Source: JACJXF01 sp038316435
GTDB lineage: Bacteria > Bacteroidota > Bacteroidia > Bacteroidales > GCA-2748055
Length of the DNA stretch: 64,000 bases
Assembly: GCA_038316435.1 (NCBI GenBank)
Contig: JBBQAQ010000005.1
Span: 79,019-143,018 of the forward strand
Direction: 5' to 3'
The translations under genes were made by a program, and so were the position numbers. Positions 35,995-45,410 of the stretch are shown here, in pieces (positions within the stretch are counted from its first letter, which is position 1; each line of letters opens with the position of its first letter). Under the pieces are notes generated by a model that did no database searches, was not told the origin of the DNA, and saw only the letters and a list, made by a program, of their open reading frames with translations.

Positions 35995-37524
35995 TTATTC
36001 CCACTCAATTGTTGCAGGAGGTTTGGAACTTATATCATAAACTACTCTGTTAATACCTTTGACTTTATTAATTATGTCATTTGAAACTTTCGCAAGAAAT
36101 TCGTAAGGCAAATGCGACCAGTCGGCTGTCATACCATCAGTTGATCCTACAGCTCTAAGCGCAAGGACATTTTCATAGGTTCTTTCATCTCCCATAACAC
36201 CAACTGACTGCACTGGCAATAGGATTGCCGCTGCCTGCCATACCTGATTGTAAAGTCCGAAATCCTTCAATCCCCTGATAAAAATATCATCAGCATCCTG
36301 TAAAATTCTGACTTTTTCAGGAGTTACTTCACCAAGAATACGTATTCCAAGTCCAGGACCGGGAAATGGGTGCCTGTTAAGCAGATCAGGAGATAATCCT
36401 AGCGCAGTACCTACCCTTCTGACTTCATCTTTAAACAACAATCTCAGTGGTTCTACAACCTTAAGGTGCATTTTTTCCGGTAAGCCACCTACATTATGAT
36501 GCGACTTAATTGTTGCTGAAGGACCATTTACAGAAACTGATTCAATAACATCTGGATAAATGGTTCCTTGTCCCAGCCATTTTACATCCTTTATTTTATG
36601 CGCTTCCACATCAAAAACCTCAATAAAATTCCGGCCGATGATCTTTCTTTTCTTTTCTGGTTCAGTTACCCCTCTCAAGTCATCCATAAACTTTTGTGAT
36701 GCATCTACACCAATAACATGAAGACCCATACCCAGATAAGAATCAAGTACAGACTGAAACTCGTGCTTACGAAGCAATCCATTATCTACAAAAATACATG
36801 TGAGATTATCGCCAATTGCATTATGCAAAAGCGTTGCAGCTACAGTAGAATCAACACCTCCGGAAAGGCCTAATACTACTTTGTCATTACCCAGACTATT
36901 TTTTAATTGCGAAACGGTTGATTCAATAAAGGACAATGGAGTCCAATCCTGTTTACAATTACAAATATCACAAACAAAATTCTTTAGAATCTGCGAACCT
37001 TCTGAAGTATGATATACTTCAGGGTGAAACTGCAGCCCATAGGTTTTTTCATTTTGAACAGAGAATGCTCCAACCTTGATATCCCCAGTGCTGGCAATGA
37101 TTTTGTAGTTTTCAGGTAGAGTAACAATAGTATCGCCGTGAGACATCCAAACCTGAGATTCAATACTTATATTTTTAAGAAGGGGATTTGCAGAATCAAC
37201 AAAAGACAGTAATGCACGACCATATTCTCTTGAATTGGAAGGCATTACCTCTCCCCCGAAAAAATGAGCCAAATATTGAGCGCCATAGCAAATCCCAAGT
37301 ACAGGTACTTTACCTTTTAAGGCTGCAATATCGGGGATTGGTGCATTTTTATCTCTTACAGAAAATGGGCTTCCTGAAAGAATCAATCCTTTAACGGTTT
37401 CATCAGGTTCTGGAAAATGGTTAAAAGGATATATTTCACAGTAAACATTTAGCTCACGAACTCTTCTGGCAATGAGCTGAGTATATTGAGAACCGAAATC
37501 GAGGATAATAATTTTTTCTTTCAC
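35995..37524 (-). CDS. guaA: GMP synthase (glutamine-hydrolysing)
   Basis: 509 aa from the GTG at 37524, giving the usual start KEKIIILDFGSQYTQLIAR; an upstream TTG (37548) would add eight residues. Glutamine amidotransferase with LGICYGAQYLAHFFGG (Cys) and FHPEVYHT (His, Glu), ATP pyrophosphatase with GLSGGVDSTVAATLL, and the C-terminal dimer domain ending PPATIEWE. Converts XMP to GMP. Follows RNase Z after about 60 bases. Confidence 0.96.
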   Translation of the reverse strand: MKEKIIILDFGSQYTQLIARRVRELNVYCEIYPFNHFPEPDETVKGLILSGSPFSVRDKNAPIPDIAALKGKVPVLGICYGAQYLAHFFGGEVMPSNSREYGRALLSFVDSANPLLKNISIESQVWMSHGDTIVTLPENYKIIASTGDIKVGAFSVQNEKTYGLQFHPEVYHTSEGSQILKNFVCDICNCKQDWTPLSFIESTVSQLKNSLGNDKVVLGLSGGVDSTVAATLLHNAIGDNLTCIFVDNGLLRKHEFQSVLDSYLGMGLHVIGVDASQKFMDDLRGVTEPEKKRKIIGRNFIEVFDVEAHKIKDVKWLGQGTIYPDVIESVSVNGPSATIKSHHNVGGLPEKMHLKVVEPLRLLFKDEVRRVGTALGLSPDLLNRHPFPGPGLGIRILGEVTPEKVRILQDADDIFIRGLKDFGLYNQVWQAAAILLPVQSVGVMGDERTYENVLALRAVGSTDGMTADWSHLPYEFLAKVSNDIINKVKGINRVVYDISSKPPATIEWE

Positions 37525-37587
37525 AACCAGTTTTTTTAATTTTTGCAAATTTAATATTTATTCCTGTACAAGCCTTTAAAAAACATC

Positions 37588-38526
37588 TCAGGAAGTAATT
37601 TCATTTCTTACCCTTTTCACTTCATAAACATCACCGTCATTTACTGCATAGGATTCAGGGAATACAGATCTAGCTTCGGTCTCAAGATTTTCATGTGTTT
37701 TATATCGTGCTGAAAAATGACCCATGAGTAATTTCCCTGCTCCTGAAGCTAAGGCTATTTGTGCTGCCTGGGAAGTGGTGGAATGCATTGTTTTTTTCGC
37801 TAGTTCTTCATCACCATGTGCAAACGTAGCTTCATGATAGAGTAAATCAACTTTCTGAAGTATTTCTGATAGTTCTGGTTCGTAGATGGTATCTGAACAA
37901 TAGGCATAGGATCTTCTTTTCCAACTAGGGAGTGTAAGAGAAGAATTTGGAATGACAGTGCCATCGTTTAAAACCAGGTCGCCGCCTTTTTTTATGAGGT
38001 GAATATTCTCAATTCCAGGTTTGTACTTATCAATAGCCTGTTTTTTCAGATTTAACTCACCATACTTTTCAGTGAAAAGGAAACCACATGTGGGTACTCT
38101 GTGTTGTAAAGGAAAACTGAAAACCTCAAGCCGCTCATCTTCAAAGATTAGCATTTTTCGGGTATATCCAAGGGGATGCACTGTGATACGGTACGATTGT
38201 TCGGTGCCAAAGTACTTTTCATAAAACTTTACGAGTTCTCTGATTTCTCCAGGGCCATGGATATGCAGTTCGTTCTTCCGGCCTAAAAGCTGAAAACTTG
38301 AGAACAGACCAAAAAGTCCAAATACATGATCACCATGAATATGGCTAATAAACACCCTATTGATTTTCGCAAAGCCAAGTTTAAAACGTCTCAATTGAAT
38401 CTGAGTACCCTCACCACAATCTATTAAAAAAAACCGCTCATTTACATTGAGTAAATGAGCGGCTGGGAAACGTTTAGTCGTGGGCATTGCGGAACTACTG
38501 CCCAGTATAGTTAAAGAAAAATTCAC
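37588..38526 (-). CDS. rnz: Ribonuclease Z
   Basis: 312 aa; endonuclease that removes the 3' trailer of tRNA precursors. FSLTILGSSSAMPTTKRFPA, FLIDCGEGTQIQLRRF and FISHIHGDHVFGLFGLFSSF (zinc motif HxHxDH), CSDTIYEPELSEILQ, DLLYHEATFA, HSTTSQAAQIA and MGHFSARY are all typical of the tRNase Z group. Twelve bases after the STAS gene. Its 5' coding part, codons for AAHLLNVNERFFL, forms a perfect hairpin with a following T tract (see 38426-38462), an unusual feature. Confidence 0.95.
   Translation of the reverse strand: MNFSLTILGSSSAMPTTKRFPAAHLLNVNERFFLIDCGEGTQIQLRRFKLGFAKINRVFISHIHGDHVFGLFGLFSSFQLLGRKNELHIHGPGEIRELVKFYEKYFGTEQSYRITVHPLGYTRKMLIFEDERLEVFSFPLQHRVPTCGFLFTEKYGELNLKKQAIDKYKPGIENIHLIKKGGDLVLNDGTVIPNSSLTLPSWKRRSYAYCSDTIYEPELSEILQKVDLLYHEATFAHGDEELAKKTMHSTTSQAAQIALASGAGKLLMGHFSARYKTHENLETEARSVFPESYAVNDGDVYEVKRVRNEITS
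38426..38462 (-). terminator. Terminator-like hairpin inside the rnz coding region
   Basis: On the minus strand CCGCTCATTTAC (38462-38451), loop TCAAT, GTAAATGAGCGG (38445-38434) is a perfect 12-bp stem, followed directly by eight T residues (38433-38426). It starts 64 bases after the rnz start codon. By shape it is a strong intrinsic terminator, but it is in frame within an intact essential gene, so it is more likely an attenuator that depends on translation. Confidence 0.65.
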
Positions 38527-38537
38527 AATTAACTTTT

Positions 38538-38885
38538 CTAACCGGCGTTTTTAATCATTTTCTGGGCTTCATCAATTGTCCCGCTAATGTTAAGCACTGT
38601 ATCCAACTGAGAGATAGTGATGAGTCTTTCGACAGCATCATTTAACCCGGTCAGTACAAACGTGCCATTTGAGTTTTTGCATAGGCGGTTAGCGACAAGT
38701 ATTGCGCTCAGACCAGAAGAATCACAGTAACGGCAATTACTCAGGTCAAGTATAATATTCTTTTCGCCATTGCCGGAAACAAGCACCAGTTCTGATTTTA
38801 ATGTCGGAGCGATGTGCGTATCCAGTTTTTCTTCCAATACTTTGATTAAAGTATGGTTTTCAAATTTTTCAATTTGGAATTCCAT
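38538..38885 (-). CDS. STAS domain protein
   Basis: 115 aa, one STAS domain with ILDLSNCRYCDSSGLSAILVANRL, where a serine stands at the phosphorylation site. Resembles anti-sigma factor antagonists, with an N-terminus (FQIEKFENHTLIKVLEEKLDT) typical of Bacteroidota versions. Lies between rpsA and rnz with gaps of 30 and 12 bases, so it is part of that transcript. Partner unknown. Confidence 0.82.
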   Translation of the reverse strand: MEFQIEKFENHTLIKVLEEKLDTHIAPTLKSELVLVSGNGEKNIILDLSNCRYCDSSGLSAILVANRLCKNSNGTFVLTGLNDAVERLITISQLDTVLNISGTIDEAQKMIKNAG

Positions 38886-38915
38886 TTTAGATGGTATTAA
38901 TTTAACAAAGCTAAT

Positions 38916-40991
38916 TTATGCATTTTCTTCATCTTTTGTATCAGCTTTCTTCTTTTTTTGACTCTTTTCCATCTTATCTTTCAAAGCTGCCAGTTCAGAA
39001 ATATCTCCGAGTGTTGTCTTTTCCATGGTAGTCGTGAGATTCCGTTGAACTTTCTTGGTCGTAGCCTGCTGAGTTTTTTCTTTAACTTCCTCAACATTTT
39101 TCTTTTCATCCTCGAAAACTCGGGTATGAGAAAGGACTATTTTCTTAGATCCTTTTGAAAATTCCATCACTTTGAATGAAAGTTTCTCATCAACTTTAGC
39201 GAGTTGACCGTTTTCTTTAGTAAGATGTTTCTGGGAAACAAATCCCTCTACACCATAAGAAAGTGCAACGATTGCGCCTTTATCGGTCATTTCTACAATT
39301 GTTCCTTCATGAACTGTATCTACTTCAAAGAGCGTTTCGAATACATCCCATGGATTTTCTTCGAGTTGTTTGTGACCTAAGCTAAGTCTTCTGTTGTCTT
39401 TATCGATTTCAAGAACAACTACTTCAACATCAGCACCGATTGAAGTAAATTCAGCCGGATGTTTGATTTTGCGTGTCCATGAAAGATCAGAGATATGAAT
39501 CAGACCATCAACACCTTCTTCGATTTCAACAAAAACACCGAAGTTGGTGAAATTGCGAACCTTAGCAGTATGTTTACTTCCAACAGCATATTTCTCAGCA
39601 ATTTTATCCCATGGATCAGTTTTCAGTTGTTTGATACCAAGTGACATTTTTCTTTCTTCACGATCGAGAGTTAAAACAACAGCTTCAACTTCATCTCCAA
39701 CTTTCATAAATTCCTGAGCTGATCTAAGGTGCTGTGACCAAGACATTTCAGAAACGTGGATAAGACCTTCAACACCGGTAGTGATTTCAACAAAAGCACC
39801 GTAGTCGGCCATAACCACTACTTTACCTTTAACATGATCACCGATTTTGAGAGTTTCACTTAGTGAATCCCATGGGTGAGAAGTAAGTTGTTTCAGACCA
39901 AGAGCGATTCTCTTTTTGTCATCATCAAAATCGAGGATAACAACATTGAGTTTCTGATCAAGTTGAACGATTTCCTCAGGGTGATTAACACGACCCCATG
40001 AAAGATCGGTAATATGAATAAGACCATCTACGCCACCGAGGTCGATAAATACACCGTAGGAAGTGATGTTTTTAACAGTACCTTCAAGAACCTGACCTTT
40101 TTCAAGTTTTGCGATGATTTCTTTTTTCTGCTGTTCAAGTTCAGCTTCGATAAGAGCTTTGTGAGAAACAACTACGTTTTTAAACTCATGGTTAATTTTA
40201 ACCACTTTAAATTCCATAGTTTTTCCAACAAATGCATCATAATCGCGGATAGGTTTAACATCAATCTGTGAACCGGGGAGGAATGCTTCGATTCCGAATA
40301 CATCCACGATCATACCGCCTTTAGTTCTGCATTTGATATAACCTTTGATAATTTCATCCTGTTCCAAGGCGGAGTTAACCCGATCCCATGAACGCATTGC
40401 CCTAGCTTTTTTGTGTGATAATAAAAGCTGGCCTTTTCTATCTTCTTTGCTTTCAACATATATCTCAACAACATCACCTGGTTTCAGTTCGGGGTTGTAA
40501 CGGAATTCGTTCAAACTTACAACACCTTCAGATTTGTAACCGATGTTAATAACAACTTCCCTTTTGTTCATTGAGATAACTGTACCGTCAATACATTCAT
40601 TTTCAGCTACAGTTGAAAGAGTTTCGTCGTAAAGATCAGAAAATTTCTTTCTGTCTTCAGGTTTGTAATCGTCGTGCTTGTTATTAATAACAGCCCAATC
40701 AAAATCGTCAAACCCTACGTTACCACTTGATTTAGCACTGGGAGTGCTTTCTTTTTTAGCAGCAGTTTTGTCTTTGGTGGCAGGTTTGGTTTCTTCTTCT
40801 ACAACTTCTGCAACCGGTTCAGCTGGAACCTCGCTTACTTCAATTTTTTCTTCAACGGGCTCAGCTTTGAACTCAACTTCATTAACTTCAGTTTCTTCAA
40901 CTTCATTAACTTCAGTTTGTTCAACTTCATTGTTAACACTCTCTGTATTTTCTACATTCTCCAGAGTAGCATCTTTTTCTTTTTCTGTCAT
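38916..40991 (-). CDS. rpsA: 30S ribosomal protein S1
   Basis: 691 aa, longer than the 557 aa of E. coli. The first 110 residues are an acidic low-complexity tail with Glu/Val repeats (NEVEETEVNEVEF), then Ala/Lys/Pro. Six S1 RNA-binding domains follow, e.g. ECIDGTVISMNKREVVINIG, GTVKNITSYGVFIDLGGVDG, GKVVVMADYGAFVEITTGVEG and AKVRNFTNFGVFVEIEEGVDG, and a charged tail. Brings mRNA to the ribosome; important in Bacteroidota where Shine-Dalgarno sequences are weak. Well-formed promoter at 41047-41079. Confidence 0.93.
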   Translation of the reverse strand: MTEKEKDATLENVENTESVNNEVEQTEVNEVEETEVNEVEFKAEPVEEKIEVSEVPAEPVAEVVEEETKPATKDKTAAKKESTPSAKSSGNVGFDDFDWAVINNKHDDYKPEDRKKFSDLYDETLSTVAENECIDGTVISMNKREVVINIGYKSEGVVSLNEFRYNPELKPGDVVEIYVESKEDRKGQLLLSHKKARAMRSWDRVNSALEQDEIIKGYIKCRTKGGMIVDVFGIEAFLPGSQIDVKPIRDYDAFVGKTMEFKVVKINHEFKNVVVSHKALIEAELEQQKKEIIAKLEKGQVLEGTVKNITSYGVFIDLGGVDGLIHITDLSWGRVNHPEEIVQLDQKLNVVILDFDDDKKRIALGLKQLTSHPWDSLSETLKIGDHVKGKVVVMADYGAFVEITTGVEGLIHVSEMSWSQHLRSAQEFMKVGDEVEAVVLTLDREERKMSLGIKQLKTDPWDKIAEKYAVGSKHTAKVRNFTNFGVFVEIEEGVDGLIHISDLSWTRKIKHPAEFTSIGADVEVVVLEIDKDNRRLSLGHKQLEENPWDVFETLFEVDTVHEGTIVEMTDKGAIVALSYGVEGFVSQKHLTKENGQLAKVDEKLSFKVMEFSKGSKKIVLSHTRVFEDEKKNVEEVKEKTQQATTKKVQRNLTTTMEKTTLGDISELAALKDKMEKSQKKKKADTKDEENA
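40873..40931. repeat. 24-base tandem repeat in rpsA
   Basis: Two full units (40873-40896, 40897-40920) and part of a third of a 24-base sequence, coding an 8-residue acidic repeat (NEVEETEV / NEVEQTEV) in the S1 N-terminal tail. Likely to vary in copy number by slippage. Confidence 0.75.
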
Positions 40992-41046
40992 TTAGATAAT
41001 AAAATTTTAATTAATAAGTTAGACTTTATGTTGATTTTTCGAGCGG

Positions 41047-41079
41047 CAAAGGTAAGTTTTTCTTTTTTAAATCAGCAAA
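41047..41079 (-). promoter_or_regulatory. Promoter of rpsA
   Basis: On the minus strand TTTG (41079-41076), a 21-base spacer, and TACCTTTG (41054-41047) match the Bacteroidota promoter pattern TTTG/TAnnTTTG exactly. It lies 56 bases upstream of the rpsA start codon, which leaves a leader of about 45-50 bases. Confidence 0.65.
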
Positions 41080-41469
41080 AAACATAAATAATAAATTAAA
41101 ATTCAGGTGTTTCCGCAACATAATTATTAGTAAATTAAGTAATGGAAGGATTGTATTGAACAAATTCTCATCTGTGACACCCTAATTTTTGGTTGAAATT
41201 GGGTGGTGGGTGAAATAAAGGGATTGTGAATTTTCGTTCCTAAATTAATATTGCGCCAAATTGCACAAATCCATTATTTGCAATTTTATTGATAATGTTT
41301 TTATCGGGTGAAACATCATAAATATATTATCGCGCAAAGTATTGTATATATGGATATTAGATCAATTTAATCTTAAGAATTCATTGATATTCTGAAAATT
41401 ATTGACTCCACCCAATTGAAAAAAAATCTAAAACCTATCATTCGGGTCATCTTGAATACTTAAAAAAGC

Positions 41470-41477
41470 TAAATTTG
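41470..41477 (+). promoter_or_regulatory. Candidate -7 box for UDP-glucose dehydrogenase
   Basis: TAAATTTG fits TAnnTTTG, 26 bases before the start codon at 41504, giving a short leader. No good -33 box is seen at the expected distance. Confidence 0.35.
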
Positions 41478-41503
41478 GATTCGAAAAAACTAAAGTCTCA
41501 AAA

Positions 41504-42841
41504 ATGAAAATTGCAGTAATTGGAACCGGCTATGTTGGTTTAGTTTCTGGAACTTGTTTCGCTGAAACGGGTATTAGCGTTACCTGTGTTGATATTGATA
41601 TCGAAAAAATCAATAAGCTGAAGCAAGGCGTCGTCCCAATATTTGAACCGGGTCTTGAAACCATGATTGAAAATAATGTTGCCAAAAATCGCTTGTTTTT
41701 CAGCACTGATATTCAGGAAAGCGTTAAAGAATGTGATGCTGTTTTCATAGCGGTTGGGACTCCTCCTGATGAGGATGGCAGCGCAGACCTTCAATACGTT
41801 TTAAAGGTTGCCGGTGATATTGGGAAGTATATGCAAGATTATCTGGTTGTTATAAATAAAAGTACTGTTCCAATTGGTACTGCAAATAAAGTTAAGGCCG
41901 CTATTCAGAATGAACTCACTAAAAGAAACTCCAAACTCGAATTTGATGTAGCTTCGAATCCTGAATTTCTAAAAGAAGGTGCTGCAATAAGTGATTTTTT
42001 AAAGCCCGACAGGATTGTTGTTGGAATAGAAACCGAAAAAGCACAGAAAATAATAGAAAAGCTTTATAAAGCATTTCTGTTAAATGGTCATCCGCTTCTG
42101 TTTATGGATATTCCTTCAGCTGAAATGACCAAATACACCGCAAATGCTATGCTTGCCACAAAGATCAGTTTTATGAACGACATTGCCAATCTTTGTGAAA
42201 TAGTTGGTGCAGATGTAAATATGGTAAGGAAAGGAATTGGAAGTGATAGCCGGATTGGCACAAAATTCATTTATCCTGGCGTCGGTTATGGTGGCAGTTG
42301 CTTTCCAAAAGATGTGAAAGCACTTATTCGTACTTCGAACGAGAATAAATACTCCCTCGAAATATTACAGGCAGTAGAAAATGTTAACGAAAGACAGAAA
42401 CAGGTATTGAGTACAAAGATTTTTAAACATTTCGGTAAAAATCTAAGTGGAAAAACTATTGCTTTATGGGGACTAAGTTTTAAACCCCAGACTGATGATA
42501 TGCGTGAAGCACCATCCCTTGTAATTATTGAACAACTTCTAGGCGCAGGTGCAAAAGTAAAAGCGTATGACCCTGTAGCGATGGAAGAAGCAAAACATAA
42601 GCTTGGCAACACCATTACCTATTCAAAGGATATGTATGAAACATTAATTGATGCAGACGCGCTTGCAATTGTTACAGAATGGCCTGAATTCAGGGTTCCT
42701 AACTATATGGTTATGAAAAAACTTTTAAAGAATAAAGTCATTTTCGACGGAAGAAATATTTATGATCCGGCGGAAATGAAAGAAAATGGATACATATATT
42801 ATAGTATAGGAAGAAAAACTGTTAATTCTGATAATATATGA
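41504..42841 (+). CDS. UDP-glucose 6-dehydrogenase
   Basis: 445 aa; two-step oxidation of UDP-glucose to UDP-glucuronate with NAD. IAVIGTGYVGLVSGTCFAE is the NAD fold; VINKSTVPIGTANK, ASNPEFLKEGAAISDF, GVGYGGSCFPKDVKAL with the catalytic cysteine, and LWGLSFKPQTDDMREAPS are family motifs. The gene overlaps the decarboxylase by 4 bases (ATGA), so UDP-glucuronate passes straight to UDP-xylose. Confidence 0.95.
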   Translation: MKIAVIGTGYVGLVSGTCFAETGISVTCVDIDIEKINKLKQGVVPIFEPGLETMIENNVAKNRLFFSTDIQESVKECDAVFIAVGTPPDEDGSADLQYVLKVAGDIGKYMQDYLVVINKSTVPIGTANKVKAAIQNELTKRNSKLEFDVASNPEFLKEGAAISDFLKPDRIVVGIETEKAQKIIEKLYKAFLLNGHPLLFMDIPSAEMTKYTANAMLATKISFMNDIANLCEIVGADVNMVRKGIGSDSRIGTKFIYPGVGYGGSCFPKDVKALIRTSNENKYSLEILQAVENVNERQKQVLSTKIFKHFGKNLSGKTIALWGLSFKPQTDDMREAPSLVIIEQLLGAGAKVKAYDPVAMEEAKHKLGNTITYSKDMYETLIDADALAIVTEWPEFRVPNYMVMKKLLKNKVIFDGRNIYDPAEMKENGYIYYSIGRKTVNSDNI

Positions 42842-43773
42842 AAAGAATACTAGTCACAGGTGGTGCGGGTTTCATCGGATCTCATCTGTGTGAAAGATTA
42901 CTTAATGAAGGAAACGAAGTTATTTGTCTGGATAATTATTTTACTGGGAGCAGAAAAAATATTGTACACCTTCTCCCCCATCCATATTTCGAGCTGGTTC
43001 GTTCAGATGTGACCATGCCCTATTATGCTGAGGTTGATGAAATTTATAATCTGGCTTGTCCTGCTTCACCAATTCATTATCAGTACAACCCGATAAAGAC
43101 AATAAAAACCTCGGTGATGGGGGCAATTAATATGCTTGGTCTTGCAAAAAGGGTTAAAGCAAAAATTCTGCAAGCTTCAACCAGTGAAGTTTACGGAGAT
43201 CCAAAAATACATCCCCAACCCGAAGAATACTGGGGAAATGTTAATCCAATTGGCCCCCGCTCCTGTTACGATGAAGGTAAGCGATGTGCTGAAACTCTCT
43301 TCATGGATTATCATAATCAAAATAGAGTAAGAATTAAAATTGTAAGGATTTTCAATACATACGGACCTCGCATGCACCCTAATGATGGACGGGTTGTTTC
43401 TAACTTCATCGTTCAGGCACTTCATAACCAAGACATTACTATTTACGGGGATGGAAGTCAAACCCGCAGTTTTCAATATGTAGATGATCTGGTAGAAGGA
43501 ATAACCCGAATGATGCAGACACCCGACAGTATTATTGGTCCCGTTAATATTGGAAATCCCGCTGAATTCACAATACTTCAGTTAGCTAAGATGATTATTA
43601 AGATGACTGACTCCTCTTCTAAAATAATTAATCTGCCTTTACCAAAAGATGACCCAATTCAAAGAAAACCTGTTATTGACATAGCGAAGGAAGTTCTTGG
43701 AGGTTGGAAGCCAGAAGTTAATCTTGAGGAAGGACTTATTAAAACAATTGAGTATTTCAGGAATCTGAAATAA
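42838..43773 (+). CDS. UDP-glucuronate decarboxylase (UDP-xylose synthase)
   Basis: 311 aa extended SDR enzyme. RILVTGGAGFIGSHLCERLL is the NAD motif; NLACPASPIHYQYNPIKT is the signature of the UXS group; STSEVYGDP and SCYDEGKRCAE hold the Thr/Ser and YxxxK catalytic residues; GDGSQTRSFQYVDDL is also typical. Converts UDP-glucuronate to UDP-xylose. It should not be read as RmlB, although it is related. Confidence 0.9.
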   Translation: MKRILVTGGAGFIGSHLCERLLNEGNEVICLDNYFTGSRKNIVHLLPHPYFELVRSDVTMPYYAEVDEIYNLACPASPIHYQYNPIKTIKTSVMGAINMLGLAKRVKAKILQASTSEVYGDPKIHPQPEEYWGNVNPIGPRSCYDEGKRCAETLFMDYHNQNRVRIKIVRIFNTYGPRMHPNDGRVVSNFIVQALHNQDITIYGDGSQTRSFQYVDDLVEGITRMMQTPDSIIGPVNIGNPAEFTILQLAKMIIKMTDSSSKIINLPLPKDDPIQRKPVIDIAKEVLGGWKPEVNLEEGLIKTIEYFRNLK

Positions 43774-43878
43774 TAGATTATTTTTTGTTAATTTGGAAAT
43801 AGTATTTATGCTTTAATTCATTTTTCATTCTTTTATACAGAAAAGTCTTCAGTATTAATCCAGAAACATTATAATAAA

Positions 43879-44766
43879 ATGAAAGGAATAATTCTCGCTG
43901 GTGGTTCAGGGACTCGTTTATATCCAATCACAAAAAGTATATCAAAGCAAATCATTCCTGTTTACGATAAGCCAATGATTTATTATCCACTTTCAGTTCT
44001 GATGCTTTCAGGAATCAAGGAAATCCTTATAATCTCCACACCAAAAGATCTACCTTTATATAAAGAACTTCTCGGCGATGGAAAACAATTGGGTTTAAGC
44101 CTTGAATATGCTGAACAACCTTCACCTGATGGACTTGCACAAGCATTCCTAATTGGTGAAAAGTTCCTGGGAAACTCACCTGCTTGTCTTATTTTGGGGG
44201 ATAATATCTTTTATGGACATGGATTTGGAAATATCTTACTGGAAACGGCCAAAATTAAATCCGGAGCCGTTGTTTTTGGATATTATGTTACAGATCCTGA
44301 GAGATATGGAGTAGCTGAGTTTGATGAAAAGGGAAATGTTCTTAGTCTTGAAGAAAAGCCCGAAAAACCAAAATCAAATTACGCGGTAACTGGCTTGTAT
44401 TTTTATGATAACACAGTGGTTGCTAAGGCAAAATCTCTAAAACCTTCACCTCGTGGAGAGCTTGAAATTACAGATTTGAACAAGCTTTATCTTGAGGAAG
44501 GAAGCTTGCATGTTAAGTTAATGGGAAGAGGAATGGCATGGCTCGATACCGGAACACAGGACAGTCTTCTGCAAGCCTCCAATTATATTTACACCATCGA
44601 AAAGAGGCAGGGTCTGAAAATTTCATGTATTGAAGAAATTGCTTATAAAAGGGGATTTATTGATAAACCACAGCTCCTTAAACTAGCCAAAGAACTGGGT
44701 AAGAGTCAGTATGGGGAATACCTTGTGAACATTGCGAATGAGAAGATTTTGACTTTTAACGACTAA
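43879..44766 (+). CDS. rmlA: Glucose-1-phosphate thymidylyltransferase
   Basis: 295 aa; makes dTDP-glucose from dTTP and glucose 1-phosphate, first step to dTDP-rhamnose. IILAGGSGTRLYPITKSISKQ is the nucleotide-binding start; YDKPMIYYPLSVLMLSG, LILGDNIFYGHGF, EEKPEKPKSNYAVTGLYFYD and GRGMAWLDTGTQDSLL are typical RmlA motifs. A 105-base gap separates it from the decarboxylase. Confidence 0.95.
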   Translation: MKGIILAGGSGTRLYPITKSISKQIIPVYDKPMIYYPLSVLMLSGIKEILIISTPKDLPLYKELLGDGKQLGLSLEYAEQPSPDGLAQAFLIGEKFLGNSPACLILGDNIFYGHGFGNILLETAKIKSGAVVFGYYVTDPERYGVAEFDEKGNVLSLEEKPEKPKSNYAVTGLYFYDNTVVAKAKSLKPSPRGELEITDLNKLYLEEGSLHVKLMGRGMAWLDTGTQDSLLQASNYIYTIEKRQGLKISCIEEIAYKRGFIDKPQLLKLAKELGKSQYGEYLVNIANEKILTFND

Positions 44767-44823
44767 TGGAGTTACAGAATAATTAAGCAACAATAATGAT
44801 AACATTTATATCAGTTTTATAAG

Positions 44824-45384
44824 ATGAATTCCAAAATTACAGATATACCCGGATTAATAGTATTTGAGCCCAAGGTTATTGAAGATAGCCGTGGATATTT
44901 TTACGAGAGTTATAATAAAGAGAAGATGACGTCTCTGGGAGCAGAGATGGAATTCGTTCAGGATAACCAGTCGAAATCACAATATGGAGTTATCAGAGGA
45001 TTGCATTACCAGAAAAATCCGTTTGCACAGACAAAACTTGTAAGAGTTTTAGAGGGAAAGATTTATGATGTTGCTCTTGATCTGCGAAAAGGTTCATCTG
45101 GATTTGGAAAGTGGTTCGGAATAGAATTAAGTGCTGAAAACAATTTACAGTTATTTATACCCAAAGGATTTGCTCATGGCTTTTCGGTTTTAAGTGAAAA
45201 AGCTGTAGTTCTTTACAAATGTGATGTTCTTTATAATCAGGCATCTGAAGCAGGTATTAAATGCACAGATAAATCTCTGAATATAGATTGGAGAATTAAA
45301 GCTGGAAGTGAGATTATTTCCGCAAAAGATTTAAACCAACCCGATTTTGAGAACGCAGATTATAACTTTATTTTTAAAGATTAG
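44824..45384 (+). CDS. rmlC: dTDP-4-dehydrorhamnose 3,5-epimerase
   Basis: 186 aa cupin; third step of dTDP-rhamnose synthesis. IPGLIVFEPKVIEDSRGYFYESY, FVQDNQSKSQYGVIRGLHYQ with the catalytic histidine, VRVLEGKIYDVALDLRKGSS and FIPKGFAHGFSVLSE are the expected motifs. 57 bases after rmlA. Confidence 0.95.
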   Translation: MNSKITDIPGLIVFEPKVIEDSRGYFYESYNKEKMTSLGAEMEFVQDNQSKSQYGVIRGLHYQKNPFAQTKLVRVLEGKIYDVALDLRKGSSGFGKWFGIELSAENNLQLFIPKGFAHGFSVLSEKAVVLYKCDVLYNQASEAGIKCTDKSLNIDWRIKAGSEIISAKDLNQPDFENADYNFIFKD

Positions 45385-45410
45385 AAACCTTAAAAACCGG
45401 ATACTATACT

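Larger units (their letters stand above)
40992..41503. other. Intergenic region between rpsA and the nucleotide sugar genes
   Basis: A 512-base AT-rich gap between divergent genes. It holds the rpsA promoter (41047-41079) and a candidate -7 box for the UDP-glucose dehydrogenase gene (41470-41477). I see no open reading frame of note, no tRNA and no clear hairpin in the middle part. Confidence 0.6.

Noticed and set aside
40678..40995. Plus-strand open frame of 105 codons opposite the rpsA start
   Set aside because: Low-complexity Ser/Thr/Leu sequence that mirrors the acidic repeat of rpsA; no sign of a real gene.
42838..43773. This gene as rmlB, which would complete the dTDP-rhamnose pathway
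   Set aside because: It has the UDP-glucuronate decarboxylase signature and is translationally coupled to UDP-glucose dehydrogenase, so it is assigned to UDP-xylose synthesis.
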